Shown here piece after piece: positions 16,519 to 25,556 of a stretch of 64,000 nucleotides of DNA. Source of the DNA: Pelagimonas phthalicica (GTDB lineage: Bacteria; Pseudomonadota; Alphaproteobacteria; Rhodobacterales; Rhodobacteraceae). Position 1 is the first letter of the stretch, and each line of letters starts with the position of its first letter. Where the stretch lies: contig NZ_SOAP01000002.1 of NCBI RefSeq assembly GCF_004364805.1, positions 1,550,001 through 1,614,000 of the forward strand, in the 5' to 3' direction. The notes under the pieces were generated by a model. That model did no database searches. It was given only the letters and a program-made list of their open reading frames with translations, and was not told the origin of the DNA. Made by a program: the position numbers and the translations under genes.

Positions 16519-18906
16519 TCAAACCGATTGCAACTTGCTACCCACATATCTGTGATTGCTCCACCATACGGCGACGACACAGATGCCAACCACGATCACC
16601 AGGCCAAATGCCAAGGAAACCGATAGCAGGAAATGCGCGGTCGACCAGGCCAGCCAATCCGCAGGCAGTTCCCATTGCAGCGCCAGTGTTGGGGCCCAAA
16701 GCACATGGAACGCATAAAGCAGGAAAAGCGTGGCAACAGCGGCCACCAGCGTAATGACAAGTAGTTCCAGAAAGACCAAAAACGAGACATGGAAAAAACG
16801 ATAGCCAACCGCGCGCATAATGGAAAGAAATCGCTCATGCGACACGATAAAGGCCTGAACGGACAGGATTTCCGAAATCACAATCGATAGGGCCATGGCA
16901 ACTACCGCCGAGACCACAAGCAGCTTGCTGTTCAACGCGATTCCCAACAGGCTTTTCACCTGACCAAGCGCGTCGTCGTTCAATTTGAAGCTGGGCCCAT
17001 ATTTCGCATGAAAAAGTTCGGGCTTCTCTTCGCATTCGTCGATCATACAAAACAGGTCTGCTGCATAATTCGCATCAAAATACATGGCCGCGCTTTCATA
17101 AGGTGGCCAGTTTTTGCCCCAGTTTGCCGGACGCATTTCTTTGGTATTCAAAAGCCGCAAATAGGCTTCATTTGTCATTGCGACCTCGCCGGAAAGGACC
17201 TTTGATCCCGGAATATCAGGCAAGATCCCGGCAACGTCGACCCGGGCAAGCGCCTTTTCGGTGCCCAGACAAAAGGCTTCCGGGGTTGGATCTTCAGGGG
17301 CCACGCCCAGAGCGCGGTTCAGGAAGTCGCGCGTGACAAATACCTGGCCTCGCAAGTCTTTTCTTTTCCAGTTTCCAATGGGTTGCCCCGATATTGTTGC
17401 CGTCTCTTGAAAGAGTGGCTCTTTGTGATCAAAAACCACCAGAACGGCGCTGCGCGCGCGCTGCCGCGCACCATCACAGCCCGCCTCAAGAGCTGCGACA
17501 CGCGTGCTCAATTCAAGGCGGCGGCCAAAAATCTGCAGCTCTCGCACGCCCTCCACGCTGACAAAGGTCTTGCCCAATTCTGCCTGCATCCGGCGCAGGC
17601 TTTTGTCTGAAAGCAGATCATCCGCAGCGCTGTCTACGTCCCCAAACAGGTTCAGCGTGTAATGAGACACTTCTGGCTTGCGCAAATCGCGTTCAAACTT
17701 GGCAGACAGAACGTTCAAGCCGACGATCATCGCATATGACGCCATGATCCCCAACATGACGATCAATGCAAAGGTCGGACGCGTAAACACAAGCGGGCCG
17801 CGCCAGAAACGATGCGCCAATCGCCCGGCACGTCCTCGTCTGACACCAGATACGGGCTTACCCTGAAACAATTCGGCCAGAACAAATTGCCAAAGGAAGG
17901 CAAGTGTTCCCATGAAATTTGTGATGTGCGGCTTTGACTGTTTATTCAGCCTGTTGGAATTGGATCTGCGTCTTTCGGTCTTGTTGGGATCAATGATCAG
18001 GTTTTGCGCCTTGCAATGATCTTCGCTAAGAGGCGCATCGGAATTCTGCAATTTCAAGGCCGCCAGCTGAGCACGTCGCGGTTCAAGATTGCTGTCGTCA
18101 CCCGGCTCAAGCGGCTCAAGAACAAGCGGCCGCCCGTCTTCGGAGACAAGTTGACCATTGTTCACGTATAAAATCGACGAGGCAATCTCGAGCGCCAAAG
18201 TCTCATCATGCGTCACCCAGAGCACAAGGGCTCCGTTGGCCTCCGCCCAATCGCTCAGATGCTTCATGATACGTCTGGCATTCACAGGATCAAGATTGCT
18301 CGTCGGCTCATCACAGAAAATGACTTGTGGTTCGGCGGCAATCGCGCGGGCTACTGCGACCCTTTGTTGCTGGCCACCGGACAGGTTGCTCAGGCGGGTC
18401 CGAGACAGGTTTTGATCGGTTTTGTTTGTGTCAGAGAAACCCAAGCCAAAGCTGTTCATCAGGTCCTGAAAACGCGCCTCATCCAGCCGAGGTTTTGTCA
18501 ACGCGCGTGCCATATCCACATTCAAAGAGACCGAAAGCGTCTTCATCAAATGCGCGTCCTGAAAGACAAAACCGAGCGTGCCTGGTTGTATCGTTTGCCC
18601 AGCCAGAAGATCGCAGGCGGAATCCGTGCCACGAAACAGTTCCAAGCAAGAGTCTTCGGGGTTTGAAGAGACGAGGTTAATGCCCTTCAACCCACTCATC
18701 AGACTAAATAACGTCGACTTTCCTGAACCTGACGGCCCCATTATCGCAACGACGCCGGATCCTTGGATATCCAACTTGTCGACGAAAATGCCTTTTAGCT
18801 GTCTTTCATCTTCGTTTCCGCCGGCCGCAAAAACGGTTCCAACGTTTCGCATTTTAATACAGTGATTCAAGTTACACACCCCACGGATATCTTGATGTAT
18901 TTGCAA
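16519..18906 (-). CDS. MacB-type ABC transporter, fused ATPase and FtsX-like permease
   Basis: About 780-795 residues. The ATPase half has Walker A GPSGSGKS (about residues 57-64), signature LSGGQQQRVAVARA, Walker B VIFCDEP and the H-loop in WVTHDE, closest in style to LolD/MacB. The permease half has one span (FALIVMLGIMASYAMIVGLN), a periplasmic domain of about 250 residues, then three spans near the C-terminus: the MacB topology of type VII mechanotransmission transporters. The start is unsure: TTG 18906, GTG 18879 and ATG 18852 are in frame; the ATG would clip the first beta strand. First gene of the minus-strand operon to 10721. No MacA or TolC partner is nearby. Confidence 0.85.
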   Translation of the reverse strand: MQIHQDIRGVCNLNHCIKMRNVGTVFAAGGNEDERQLKGIFVDKLDIQGSGVVAIMGPSGSGKSTLFSLMSGLKGINLVSSNPEDSCLELFRGTDSACDLLAGQTIQPGTLGFVFQDAHLMKTLSVSLNVDMARALTKPRLDEARFQDLMNSFGLGFSDTNKTDQNLSRTRLSNLSGGQQQRVAVARAIAAEPQVIFCDEPTSNLDPVNARRIMKHLSDWAEANGALVLWVTHDETLALEIASSILYVNNGQLVSEDGRPLVLEPLEPGDDSNLEPRRAQLAALKLQNSDAPLSEDHCKAQNLIIDPNKTERRRSNSNRLNKQSKPHITNFMGTLAFLWQFVLAELFQGKPVSGVRRGRAGRLAHRFWRGPLVFTRPTFALIVMLGIMASYAMIVGLNVLSAKFERDLRKPEVSHYTLNLFGDVDSAADDLLSDKSLRRMQAELGKTFVSVEGVRELQIFGRRLELSTRVAALEAGCDGARQRARSAVLVVFDHKEPLFQETATISGQPIGNWKRKDLRGQVFVTRDFLNRALGVAPEDPTPEAFCLGTEKALARVDVAGILPDIPGSKVLSGEVAMTNEAYLRLLNTKEMRPANWGKNWPPYESAAMYFDANYAADLFCMIDECEEKPELFHAKYGPSFKLNDDALGQVKSLLGIALNSKLLVVSAVVAMALSIVISEILSVQAFIVSHERFLSIMRAVGYRFFHVSFLVFLELLVITLVAAVATLFLLYAFHVLWAPTLALQWELPADWLAWSTAHFLLSVSLAFGLVIVVGICVVAVWWSNHRYVGSKLQSV

Positions 18907-19119
18907 ATCTCAATTTTACTTAAAGCACTTACAAAGTGTTACGCATCAAACTCCACCAGATTTGGTTTTTCACCCCCAATTTTGGCAGTCCTGTAAAACT
19001 CTATTGATTTCCCTAATCAGGCTCGCTCTTCTGTCAAAATTTTCGACTTACAATGAATTGACAAAGCATGCGCTGTCAACGCCTTCACGTTGTCGAAATC
19101 AGGTGCTCTGACGCAAACC

Positions 19120-19400
19120 ACGGACAACTGACCGCTTAAGCTCAGGAAGCCTGTGCCGAATCGCGCACGCTGCGCATGAGCTGGTCAAGTTCGAGCATAA
19201 CATGCAACTGATGCAGCCGCCCCACGTCAAGGGCCATGTCAAACGCGGCCAAATCGATGCAGCGGATGCGTAGGCGATATGCAATGTGGTCAAGCGCCCA
19301 ACAATTCGGTCCCGGTGAGGTTCGACGCCACTCTCCGAACGGGAACGGGTCGTGGCCCTCTCCAGCCCCCCGTGTCAGCGGTCTATGTGAGAACCTGAAG
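19120..19400 (+). pseudogene. IS110-family transposase relic
   Basis: Reading the plus strand gives EACAES, then after a frame change AHAAHELVKFEHNMQLMQPP, HVKGHVKRGQIDAADA, a TAG stop, then AICNVVKRPTIR. This is the N-terminal RuvC-like part of an IS110 transposase (…VKPYVKRGKNDAADAEAICEAV…). Frame change, internal stops and loss of the rest show it is dead. It directly precedes the IS3-family fragment at 19419. Confidence 0.7.
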
Positions 19401-19418
19401 CATGACCGCGCCCATATG

Positions 19419-19595
19419 CCGACCCAGTGATATTCGGCTCATGCCACAAGGAATAAAATGCAGCCCTGAGTGAAACGACAACAGCAGTCAAAAGCTCGGC
19501 GGCCAAGCAGAAATTTGCACTGGTTGTTGAGATAGTTCAAGGCAAGACAACTATTGCCGAAGCCAGTCGAATTTATGATCTGGCACCGTCAGAGT
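19419..19595 (+). mobile_element. Truncated IS3-family element: terminal repeat and start of orfA
   Basis: The segment begins with CGACCCAGTGATATTC, which aligns with the right terminal repeat of the IS at 34025-35227 (CGACCCCGTGAAATTC). It continues through the same leader (ACAAGGA.TAAAATG) into an orfA-like frame encoding VVEIVQGKTTIAEASR and IYDLAPSE, against VVEIIQGETTFTEASR in the full copy. Homology breaks off near 19590. Orientation is opposite to the full copy. The start codon is changed to CTG, so it is a relic. Confidence 0.72.
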
Positions 19596-20208
19596 GGAGT
19601 TTCTCCGGTTTGAGGGTGCCTTTTTGGACCTGCCGCGCGCTCGATGTTTTGGATGATCTTCTCGCCGCACCTCTTCGTTGCCTTTCTCATCGTCCACTCC
19701 TCGGCGGTTACGATGAGCAACAAACTCTCTCTTAGCAAACAGCCCAATTTGGACATAAAAGCGCTTACGTCAGACACAGGAAAGTGGCCAGGATGGGCGG
19801 AAGCTATCGTTAACTCAAACATTACACAGGCGCTGATAATAATTGGAAGCGAAAGTGGGAACACCGGAAAGTCAAGTTGGCAGCTAATCAAGCCGCTGTT
19901 CTACAGATTATTCAATGCAGATGACAGCCTCACCATCCAGCCCAGAAAAGCAATGTTCAATGGCTTGTTGTGGACAACGTCAGCCGACGCGCGAGCAATC
20001 TCGATCTTATTTACGATCATATCTGTCGCATACCACTTCGTTTTGGATTCACAGGGGGCTCTAGAGGGAGTGTTTGTATTTGCTGCAATCGCCGCCGTGA
20101 CGTAGCCGATTTCGTGGGCATTGACGGAAATGCACAAGAGAATTGGCGGCGAGCAATTAGAGATCATTCGTCCCTTCCACTCAAGCGAAGTCAAAGAGTT
20201 CTTTAGAA
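19596..20208. other. Degenerate stretch between IS relic and dndC relic
   Basis: An open frame of 153 codons (19644-20105, plus) exists but has no ribosome site, no recognisable domain and ends before the dndC relic. Other frames are broken. Since a dndC relic follows directly, this may be a decayed upstream dnd gene such as dndB, but I could not match it to DndB. Treated as non-coding debris. Confidence 0.35.
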
Positions 20209-21250
20209 ATGAGTGAGCAGATATTGCCCGCCATCCGACACACGAAATCGGCCATAGAAGAATACCCAGACAAAAACTGGGACATTGCATACTCAGGAGG
20301 CAAGGATTCCACAGCTACCCTGAAGGGGTTCTTGGCAGTGTTTCAGAAAGCATAGAGAAAACCATCACGAATTTCCCTTATTTATTGCGATACTGGCGTA
20401 GAAAATCCAATTATAGACTCTTATGTAAAACGCACTCTGAAAACATCCGCCGAGAGGCTGAAGACGCGAAGGTCCCCTGAGTGCGGACATTCTAAGCGCG
20501 GCCGTTCAGGATCGTTTTTTGTCAAGGTCGTGGGCCGTGGTTACCCTACGCCTACCAACAGTTTTCACTGGTGCACGAAAGCTCTACGAATAAATCCCGT
20601 TTCTAAGTATATGCGATCCTTCGGTTCCGATGACACCATCATGGTCCTTGGCAGTCGGCGCGACGAGAGCCAGCAACGGAAGCGGTCAATCCAAAAAATG
20701 GCGACGATTATTGGCAGAAGCAAGGTGGATCTTCAGCAACGATCTATTTGCCGATACTGGACTTGTCAATTTCGGACGTTTGGGATGCCGTATTTGGCCT
20801 GGGAATGCAGACTTCGATAGACGCTCGTGAAATCGAAGGAATCTATATAGATGCCTCAGGAGAATGCCCTGTGATTAAGTCCCCCAACTCTCCCCCTGCG
20901 GCAGCGGGCGCTTTGGATGCTGGACATGCACAGTGTTGCGCAAAGACCATTCAGCAACGAAAATGATAGATGCGGGCCACTATGAGCTGCAGCCTTTTTT
21001 GGAGTTTCGAAACTGGCTCGCCGAAGTCCGGAATGATGAAAAACGTCGCTGGCCAATTCGACGCAATGGAGTTGAGAGGCCGGGGCCTTTCTCAATAGCC
21101 GCGCGAGAAGAAATTCTCTTGGGCTTGTTTCACCTCGAACGGACGACTGGAACCGAGATCCTTGCCGAGGGGGAGCTTGAACACATCTTCATGCTCTGGG
21201 AGCGCGACTACGACATAGAACATGAGCTTAGGTTGAGGCCCAAAACTTGA
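20209..21250 (+). pseudogene. dndC: DndC-like DNA phosphorothioation sulfurtransferase, broken
   Basis: DndC is a PAPS-reductase-type enzyme that supplies sulfur for DNA phosphorothioation. From the ATG at 20209 the frame shows the PP-loop IAYSGGKDSTA, a TAG stop after VFQKA, then CDTGVENPII, GRGYPTPTNSFHWCTKALRI, and VLGSRRDESQ. After a frameshift it reads PILDLSISDVWDAVFGLGMQ and DASGECPVI. A further frameshift leads to RFGCWTCTVLRKDHSATKMI (the Cys-rich iron-sulfur region) and the C-terminal part ending at 21250. At least one stop and two frameshifts make it inactive, and about 350 codons is shorter than a full DndC. No intact dndD, dndE or dptFGH genes are nearby. Confidence 0.82.
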
Positions 21251-21359
21251 CCTGTTTCCCAGCGGCAGAGAATTCAAAGCCAAAGGACCAAGTCGATGCC
21301 TATTTCAATTTTAGCGTAAGTTCCTGGTGAACGGCATACATTGCGGTATTACTAACATA

Positions 21360-22802
21360 TCACTCTTCCTCTACGCCGAGTTCTTCAGCTACTGACCGAA
21401 AGTGCCCCAAGGCAGCCTCCAAGTTTTCCACGATTTCTGCTGCCAAGACATCGGGAGTTGGAAGGGCATCAATGTCTTCGAGGCTGTCATCTTTGAGCCA
21501 GAAGATGTCCAAGTTGAGCTTGTCCCTTCCGACCATCTCATCATAGGTAAATCGCTTAAAACGCTCAGTTTCCTTCCGCTCTTTGTAGCAACGCACGAAA
21601 TCATCCAAGTCTGAGCGAACCAGTAGCTTGGTTTTGAGTGTCTTATGGATATTTGTCCTGTAATCGTAGACCCAAAGCTCTTTTGTTTGCGCTTCCTTCG
21701 AGGCAGGTCTCTTGTCAAAGAATAGGACGTTCGCCTTGACGCCAGGGCTATACCAGATGCCGGTGGGAAGCCGCAGCAGGGTATGGAAATTGAATCCTTC
21801 GAGTAGACGTTTCCGGATCCCTTCTCCAGCACGACCAGCTTCGAAAAGCACGTTGTCGGGCAACACAACTCCTGCACGCCCGTTGGCTTCCATCACCGTC
21901 ATGATGTGCTGCAGAAAGTTGAACTGCTTGTTCGATGTCGTGAACTTGAAATCTTCACGCTCGTAATTCTCGCGCTCTGTCGAAACCTGCCCGTCTTCGC
22001 CCACTACCTTGTAGCTGGATTTCTTCCCAAATGGTGGGTTGGTCAAAACCACATCAAAGCGTTTACCGTTGTCACCAGATAGAGCGTCTCCCTGGTAGAC
22101 GGGGCTCCCGCCGTCGCCCACCCCGTGCAGATACAGGTTCATCGCGCACAGTCGAACGACTTCGTCCACGATGTCGACGCCGGTGAAAGACGTATGTCGC
22201 AGGTCACGCAACCTATCGCGATCTTGCGTTTGGCCCTTCATGTGATCGTAGGCAGAAAGCAAAAAACCACCCGTTCCACAGGCAGGATCACAGACGGTTT
22301 CACCAATTTTCGGGGCGACGCACTCGACAACTGCATCAATTACTGGACGCGGTGTGAAGTATTGCCCGGCTCCGGAACGCACTTCTGAAGCGTTCTTTTC
22401 AAGCAAGCCCTCATAGATTTGCCCTTTCACATCGACGCCGATGCCGATCCAGGGACCTTCCTTGTCGATCAGGCTGACGACGCGGGTGAGTTTTGCGGGG
22501 TCTGACAGTTTGTTCTGAGCCTTGCGGAAGATCGTGCCGATCAACCCACCTTCTTTGGCCAAAGCTTCGAGCGTATGACGATAGTGTAGTTCCAGCTCGT
22601 CACCAGTCTTGCCGGACAGCTGAGACCATTGCCAGTCAGTTGGAATTGCTGAAGGCTCACCAAGCAAGTCCACGCGTTCCTGATCCATCTTCAGAAACAA
22701 AAGATATGTGATCTGCTCGATGTAATCGCCATAGGACACACCTTGGTCCCTCAAGACATGAGCATAGTTCCAAACCTTGGAGACAAGCTGTTCATTGGTC
22801 AT
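21360..22802 (-). CDS. hsdM: Type I restriction-modification DNA methyltransferase subunit M
   Basis: 480 residues from the ATG at 22802, which overlaps the GmrSD stop as ATGA. N-terminal HsdM helical domain, then N6-adenine methylase domain: SAM motif I DPACGTGG (172-179) and catalytic motif IV NPPF (255-258). HsdM with HsdS forms the methylase that marks the host recognition sites; with HsdR it cuts unmarked DNA. It is last in the operon hsdR-hsdS-TIR-GmrSD-hsdM, so its expression may be coupled to the two inserted genes. All key motifs are intact. Confidence 0.95.
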   Translation of the reverse strand: MTNEQLVSKVWNYAHVLRDQGVSYGDYIEQITYLLFLKMDQERVDLLGEPSAIPTDWQWSQLSGKTGDELELHYRHTLEALAKEGGLIGTIFRKAQNKLSDPAKLTRVVSLIDKEGPWIGIGVDVKGQIYEGLLEKNASEVRSGAGQYFTPRPVIDAVVECVAPKIGETVCDPACGTGGFLLSAYDHMKGQTQDRDRLRDLRHTSFTGVDIVDEVVRLCAMNLYLHGVGDGGSPVYQGDALSGDNGKRFDVVLTNPPFGKKSSYKVVGEDGQVSTERENYEREDFKFTTSNKQFNFLQHIMTVMEANGRAGVVLPDNVLFEAGRAGEGIRKRLLEGFNFHTLLRLPTGIWYSPGVKANVLFFDKRPASKEAQTKELWVYDYRTNIHKTLKTKLLVRSDLDDFVRCYKERKETERFKRFTYDEMVGRDKLNLDIFWLKDDSLEDIDALPTPDVLAAEIVENLEAALGHFRSVAEELGVEEE

Positions 22803-24535
22803 TCGCTTTTCCACCACTTCTTGAAGGCATCTTTTAGACCCCAGGCTTTGGCCAACCGCTTTAATAGTTCTTTCCGGCGTCCTTCGATATCCTCTGGCGT
22901 CCAAGATTCAAACTCTCGAACTTCATTGGTCAGGGTAAATGGACTTGTATCGCCTGGCGCAAAATACTTTGTCTTCTTCTTTTCAAAGTCGTAGTTTCTT
23001 GCGGCTGAGTTCTTTCGAAAATTCAATAGAACAAGATTGCCGATGCTGTGAAGCCAATAGCTGTGATCTTCCGCATCAGAATACCACTCTGCCCATTGCG
23101 ACCCTTCCTCCAAGGTCTGAGGGCAGACGTGTTCAACTGAAATGGTCGGAAAATCATAATTCGCTGACCCGTCATGAGATGCCTGCTCCAAACGAAGAAG
23201 AAGAGGTTTGACCACCCTCGTAGCCAGGTAAACATCACCATCAAGTGCATTGAACAATGCAAACACTTCGGTTTCGGTCAATTCCAAGCCAGTCGATCGT
23301 TCTTTTGCACCGGCCCGCGGCTTCCGGTCAACTGGCGGTTCGAGCACGTCCAGAACATCCGCATAACGATTCATACGTACATTTACGTCAGCACGAACCA
23401 TGAATAGATAATATGCCAGTCGCTCAAGTTGAAAAACGAATTCAGCGACATCTACATTATCACCTTTGTTACTCTGCTGTAGACATAGGAGAAGCGGTGG
23501 CAGCCAGTCTTTGTTATCAAGCCGGTTTAATGAACGCACAAGATCCGCAGTTTTGTGACCGAAGCGGTTTCTCAACTCTACATCGTCCATCGACAGCAAG
23601 AATACGTCTGCGAAGGGCTCAAGAACAGTGTCCATAAAACTGAGTGGGTCATCCCGAAAAACCGGAACTTGGACGGGAAAACCGTTTTCAAGCGAGGTCC
23701 GTGGTTTGTCGCGCTCAAATATCATTCGAACATGGGTAAAGAGATCGCTGAACTTACCACGCTCAAGGCTGATTTCGATATCTTCCCAACGTTGCGAAAG
23801 GTTGTCTTCCTTGTGCTCGCCCGCGCGCTCCAACAGGTCTGCCTTCAATATATCCGTTGCAGACAGATCCATGCCTCGTGCGTTCAGGACCGTAAAAATC
23901 CGACGAGCAGCAGTTGGAGTGGGAACTTCTACAACCACCAGATAGCAATTTTGTAAAAGGAACTTCAGAAGTTCGCTGCGCTTCTCCTCACCCATCTCTT
24001 CCAGCTTGTTTCTGATGGTTCTTGCGTTCTCAATGATACGCGCTTTCGCGCCCGACAGCCCATCCTTGACTGGAAGGTCATTTGTTGCGCCAATCATCTG
24101 AACATGTTTCTCAAAATAGGCCTGATCCTTCTGCCTCAGCAGTAGACGTAGCGCCTCTGGAATTCCCTCGTCTTCGTTGGCAACTTGTTTGATGTATTTT
24201 TCGCGACTGACTCTTTTAACAGTATCTTCGGTCAAATCTCGGATCACGCTAAACAGGATGGTCAGTGTGGTCAGACGCTGCTGTCCATCTACAACACGTG
24301 CGTTTGGACTGCCGTGCTTTTTCACCAGAACAATGCTTCCCAAAAAATAGAAACCGTCGGATTTTGAAGCTGGCCCCATAGCCTCTGTTAGATCGGTCAG
24401 AAGCTCCTCAACCTGCGTAGTCTCCCAGGCATAGGGCCGCTGATAAGCCGGTATTGTAAAAGCGTAGTCTTTGGAAAATACTTCTGAAATCTTCTTGTGG
24501 GCTGCTTCGATGCGGAGTTGAGATAAGTCGTTCAT
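22799..24535 (-). CDS. DUF262-DUF1524 protein (GmrSD-type nuclease)
   Basis: 578 residues. The N-terminal DUF262 domain (ParB-like NTPase fold) shows YQRPYAW (31-37) and DGQQRLTTL (83-91). The C-terminal DUF1524 region holds the HNH-type nuclease with VEHVCPQ and the distal SIGNLVLLNFRKNSAARN stretch. Fused GmrS/GmrD proteins are type IV restriction enzymes that cut modified, for example glucosylated, phage DNA. Here it lies between the TIR gene and hsdM, with an ATGA overlap to hsdM, so it belongs to the RM operon. A combined barrier is implied: type I cleavage of unmodified DNA plus attack on modified DNA (inference). Confidence 0.9.
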   Translation of the reverse strand: MNDLSQLRIEAAHKKISEVFSKDYAFTIPAYQRPYAWETTQVEELLTDLTEAMGPASKSDGFYFLGSIVLVKKHGSPNARVVDGQQRLTTLTILFSVIRDLTEDTVKRVSREKYIKQVANEDEGIPEALRLLLRQKDQAYFEKHVQMIGATNDLPVKDGLSGAKARIIENARTIRNKLEEMGEEKRSELLKFLLQNCYLVVVEVPTPTAARRIFTVLNARGMDLSATDILKADLLERAGEHKEDNLSQRWEDIEISLERGKFSDLFTHVRMIFERDKPRTSLENGFPVQVPVFRDDPLSFMDTVLEPFADVFLLSMDDVELRNRFGHKTADLVRSLNRLDNKDWLPPLLLCLQQSNKGDNVDVAEFVFQLERLAYYLFMVRADVNVRMNRYADVLDVLEPPVDRKPRAGAKERSTGLELTETEVFALFNALDGDVYLATRVVKPLLLRLEQASHDGSANYDFPTISVEHVCPQTLEEGSQWAEWYSDAEDHSYWLHSIGNLVLLNFRKNSAARNYDFEKKKTKYFAPGDTSPFTLTNEVREFESWTPEDIEGRRKELLKRLAKAWGLKDAFKKWWKSE

Positions 24536-24595
24536 TTTTCCAAAGTCCTGCGGATAAAAGATAATTGTTCTTGTTTTGCTTTTCGCGCTCGGCCC

Positions 24596-25555
24596 TCAGG
24601 CTCCCTGTAGAGGGTTGATCAAGAGTGCCCAGAAATACTCAGCCGCACCTTCGTGGCTCAACGCCTTGTCGCCGTCACCATGAGCCATGAAAGGCATCCC
24701 CATGGGGCGCAGGAAGAGTTTCTGATCGTCTTTTTCGACGGAAATGCTTTCGTTGTAGGCACCTGAGCCAGCGTCGTCACCGTCCGCATAGGTAATCCCA
24801 TTACCAAACCCGCCGTTCAGCCGGACTGTGCAGGACGCAGCCTTGTCGCCATTCTGGTAAATCGTTGCAGTAAAGCAGTTTCCGTCAATCCGTCGATGAC
24901 GCACCTGGATCCCTCCATTGCGTGACCCAAGCTCCTGCAACGAGCCTTGGAAGAACCGATCCATGAACTCAAAAGCATCAAGCAGGAAGCCATCCTCATC
25001 GGCCTTGGTGAATTCCTTCCGCAGCCGCATATTCGAAGACCGTGGCAATACCACCTCGGCTGCGGGCTCTGCCACTTCAATGAAGTCGTGATTTTCTTTT
25101 GCCTCCGCGCCGACGCCCAACTCTTCGATAGTGCGCCTGATGGATTGGCTGACGTTTAGGAAGGCCTCATCAAGGTCCGGCCAACGTGTGATTGGGACGC
25201 CATCGGTGGGCGTTACCAGATACTGGCCCAGATCAGTTCGCTGCCATTCGCAGGGGCGCAGAATGACGGAGACAAGCCGTGCAGTACCTTCGCGGTGCCG
25301 TTCCAGGGCACGCCCCTTTTCGATCTTGTAGCAATAGTCAGAGGCCAGGAAATCCGGGCTGACAAGCAGCAGGATGACGTCTGCCTTATCCAGCTCCTTG
25401 CTGATGGTCCAATCCAGATGATCGCCGGCCAGGAGCCTGCGGTCATGCCAGACTTCGATCAGGCCCTGACGCTTGAGCATCGAAAGCTGCACTTCGAGCT
25501 GATCTCGAAGATCTTCGTCCTTGTGGGAATAGGAAATGAATACACGAGCGCCCAT
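24596..25555 (-). CDS. TIR-domain protein inside the type I RM operon
   Basis: 319 residues. The N-terminal TIR domain begins VFISYSHKDEDLRDQL; box 2 region reads VILLLVSPDFLASDYCY with a downstream Glu (KIEKGRALE) in the position of the NADase catalytic residue. The C-terminal 150 residues are an unknown alpha/beta region with VRHRRIDGNCFTATIY, perhaps sensor or oligomerisation. Bacterial TIR proteins commonly cleave NAD+ to cause abortive infection. It starts one base before the hsdS stop end and is followed by the GmrSD gene 60 bp on. A backup suicide effector for the RM system is plausible. Confidence 0.85.
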   Translation of the reverse strand: MGARVFISYSHKDEDLRDQLEVQLSMLKRQGLIEVWHDRRLLAGDHLDWTISKELDKADVILLLVSPDFLASDYCYKIEKGRALERHREGTARLVSVILRPCEWQRTDLGQYLVTPTDGVPITRWPDLDEAFLNVSQSIRRTIEELGVGAEAKENHDFIEVAEPAAEVVLPRSSNMRLRKEFTKADEDGFLLDAFEFMDRFFQGSLQELGSRNGGIQVRHRRIDGNCFTATIYQNGDKAASCTVRLNGGFGNGITYADGDDAGSGAYNESISVEKDDQKLFLRPMGMPFMAHGDGDKALSHEGAAEYFWALLINPLQGA

Positions 25556-25556
25556 G

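Noticed and set aside
3838-18906. Zorya defence system (ZorA/ZorB)
   Set aside because: The TolQ-like protein lacks a long ZorA-type tail, the ExbD-like proteins lack an OmpA-like peptidoglycan domain, and no ZorC/D/E gene is present.
19901-20290. Minus-strand open frame of 129 codons between IS relic and dndC
   Set aside because: It runs across the start of the dndC relic, has no ribosome site and no recognisable domain.
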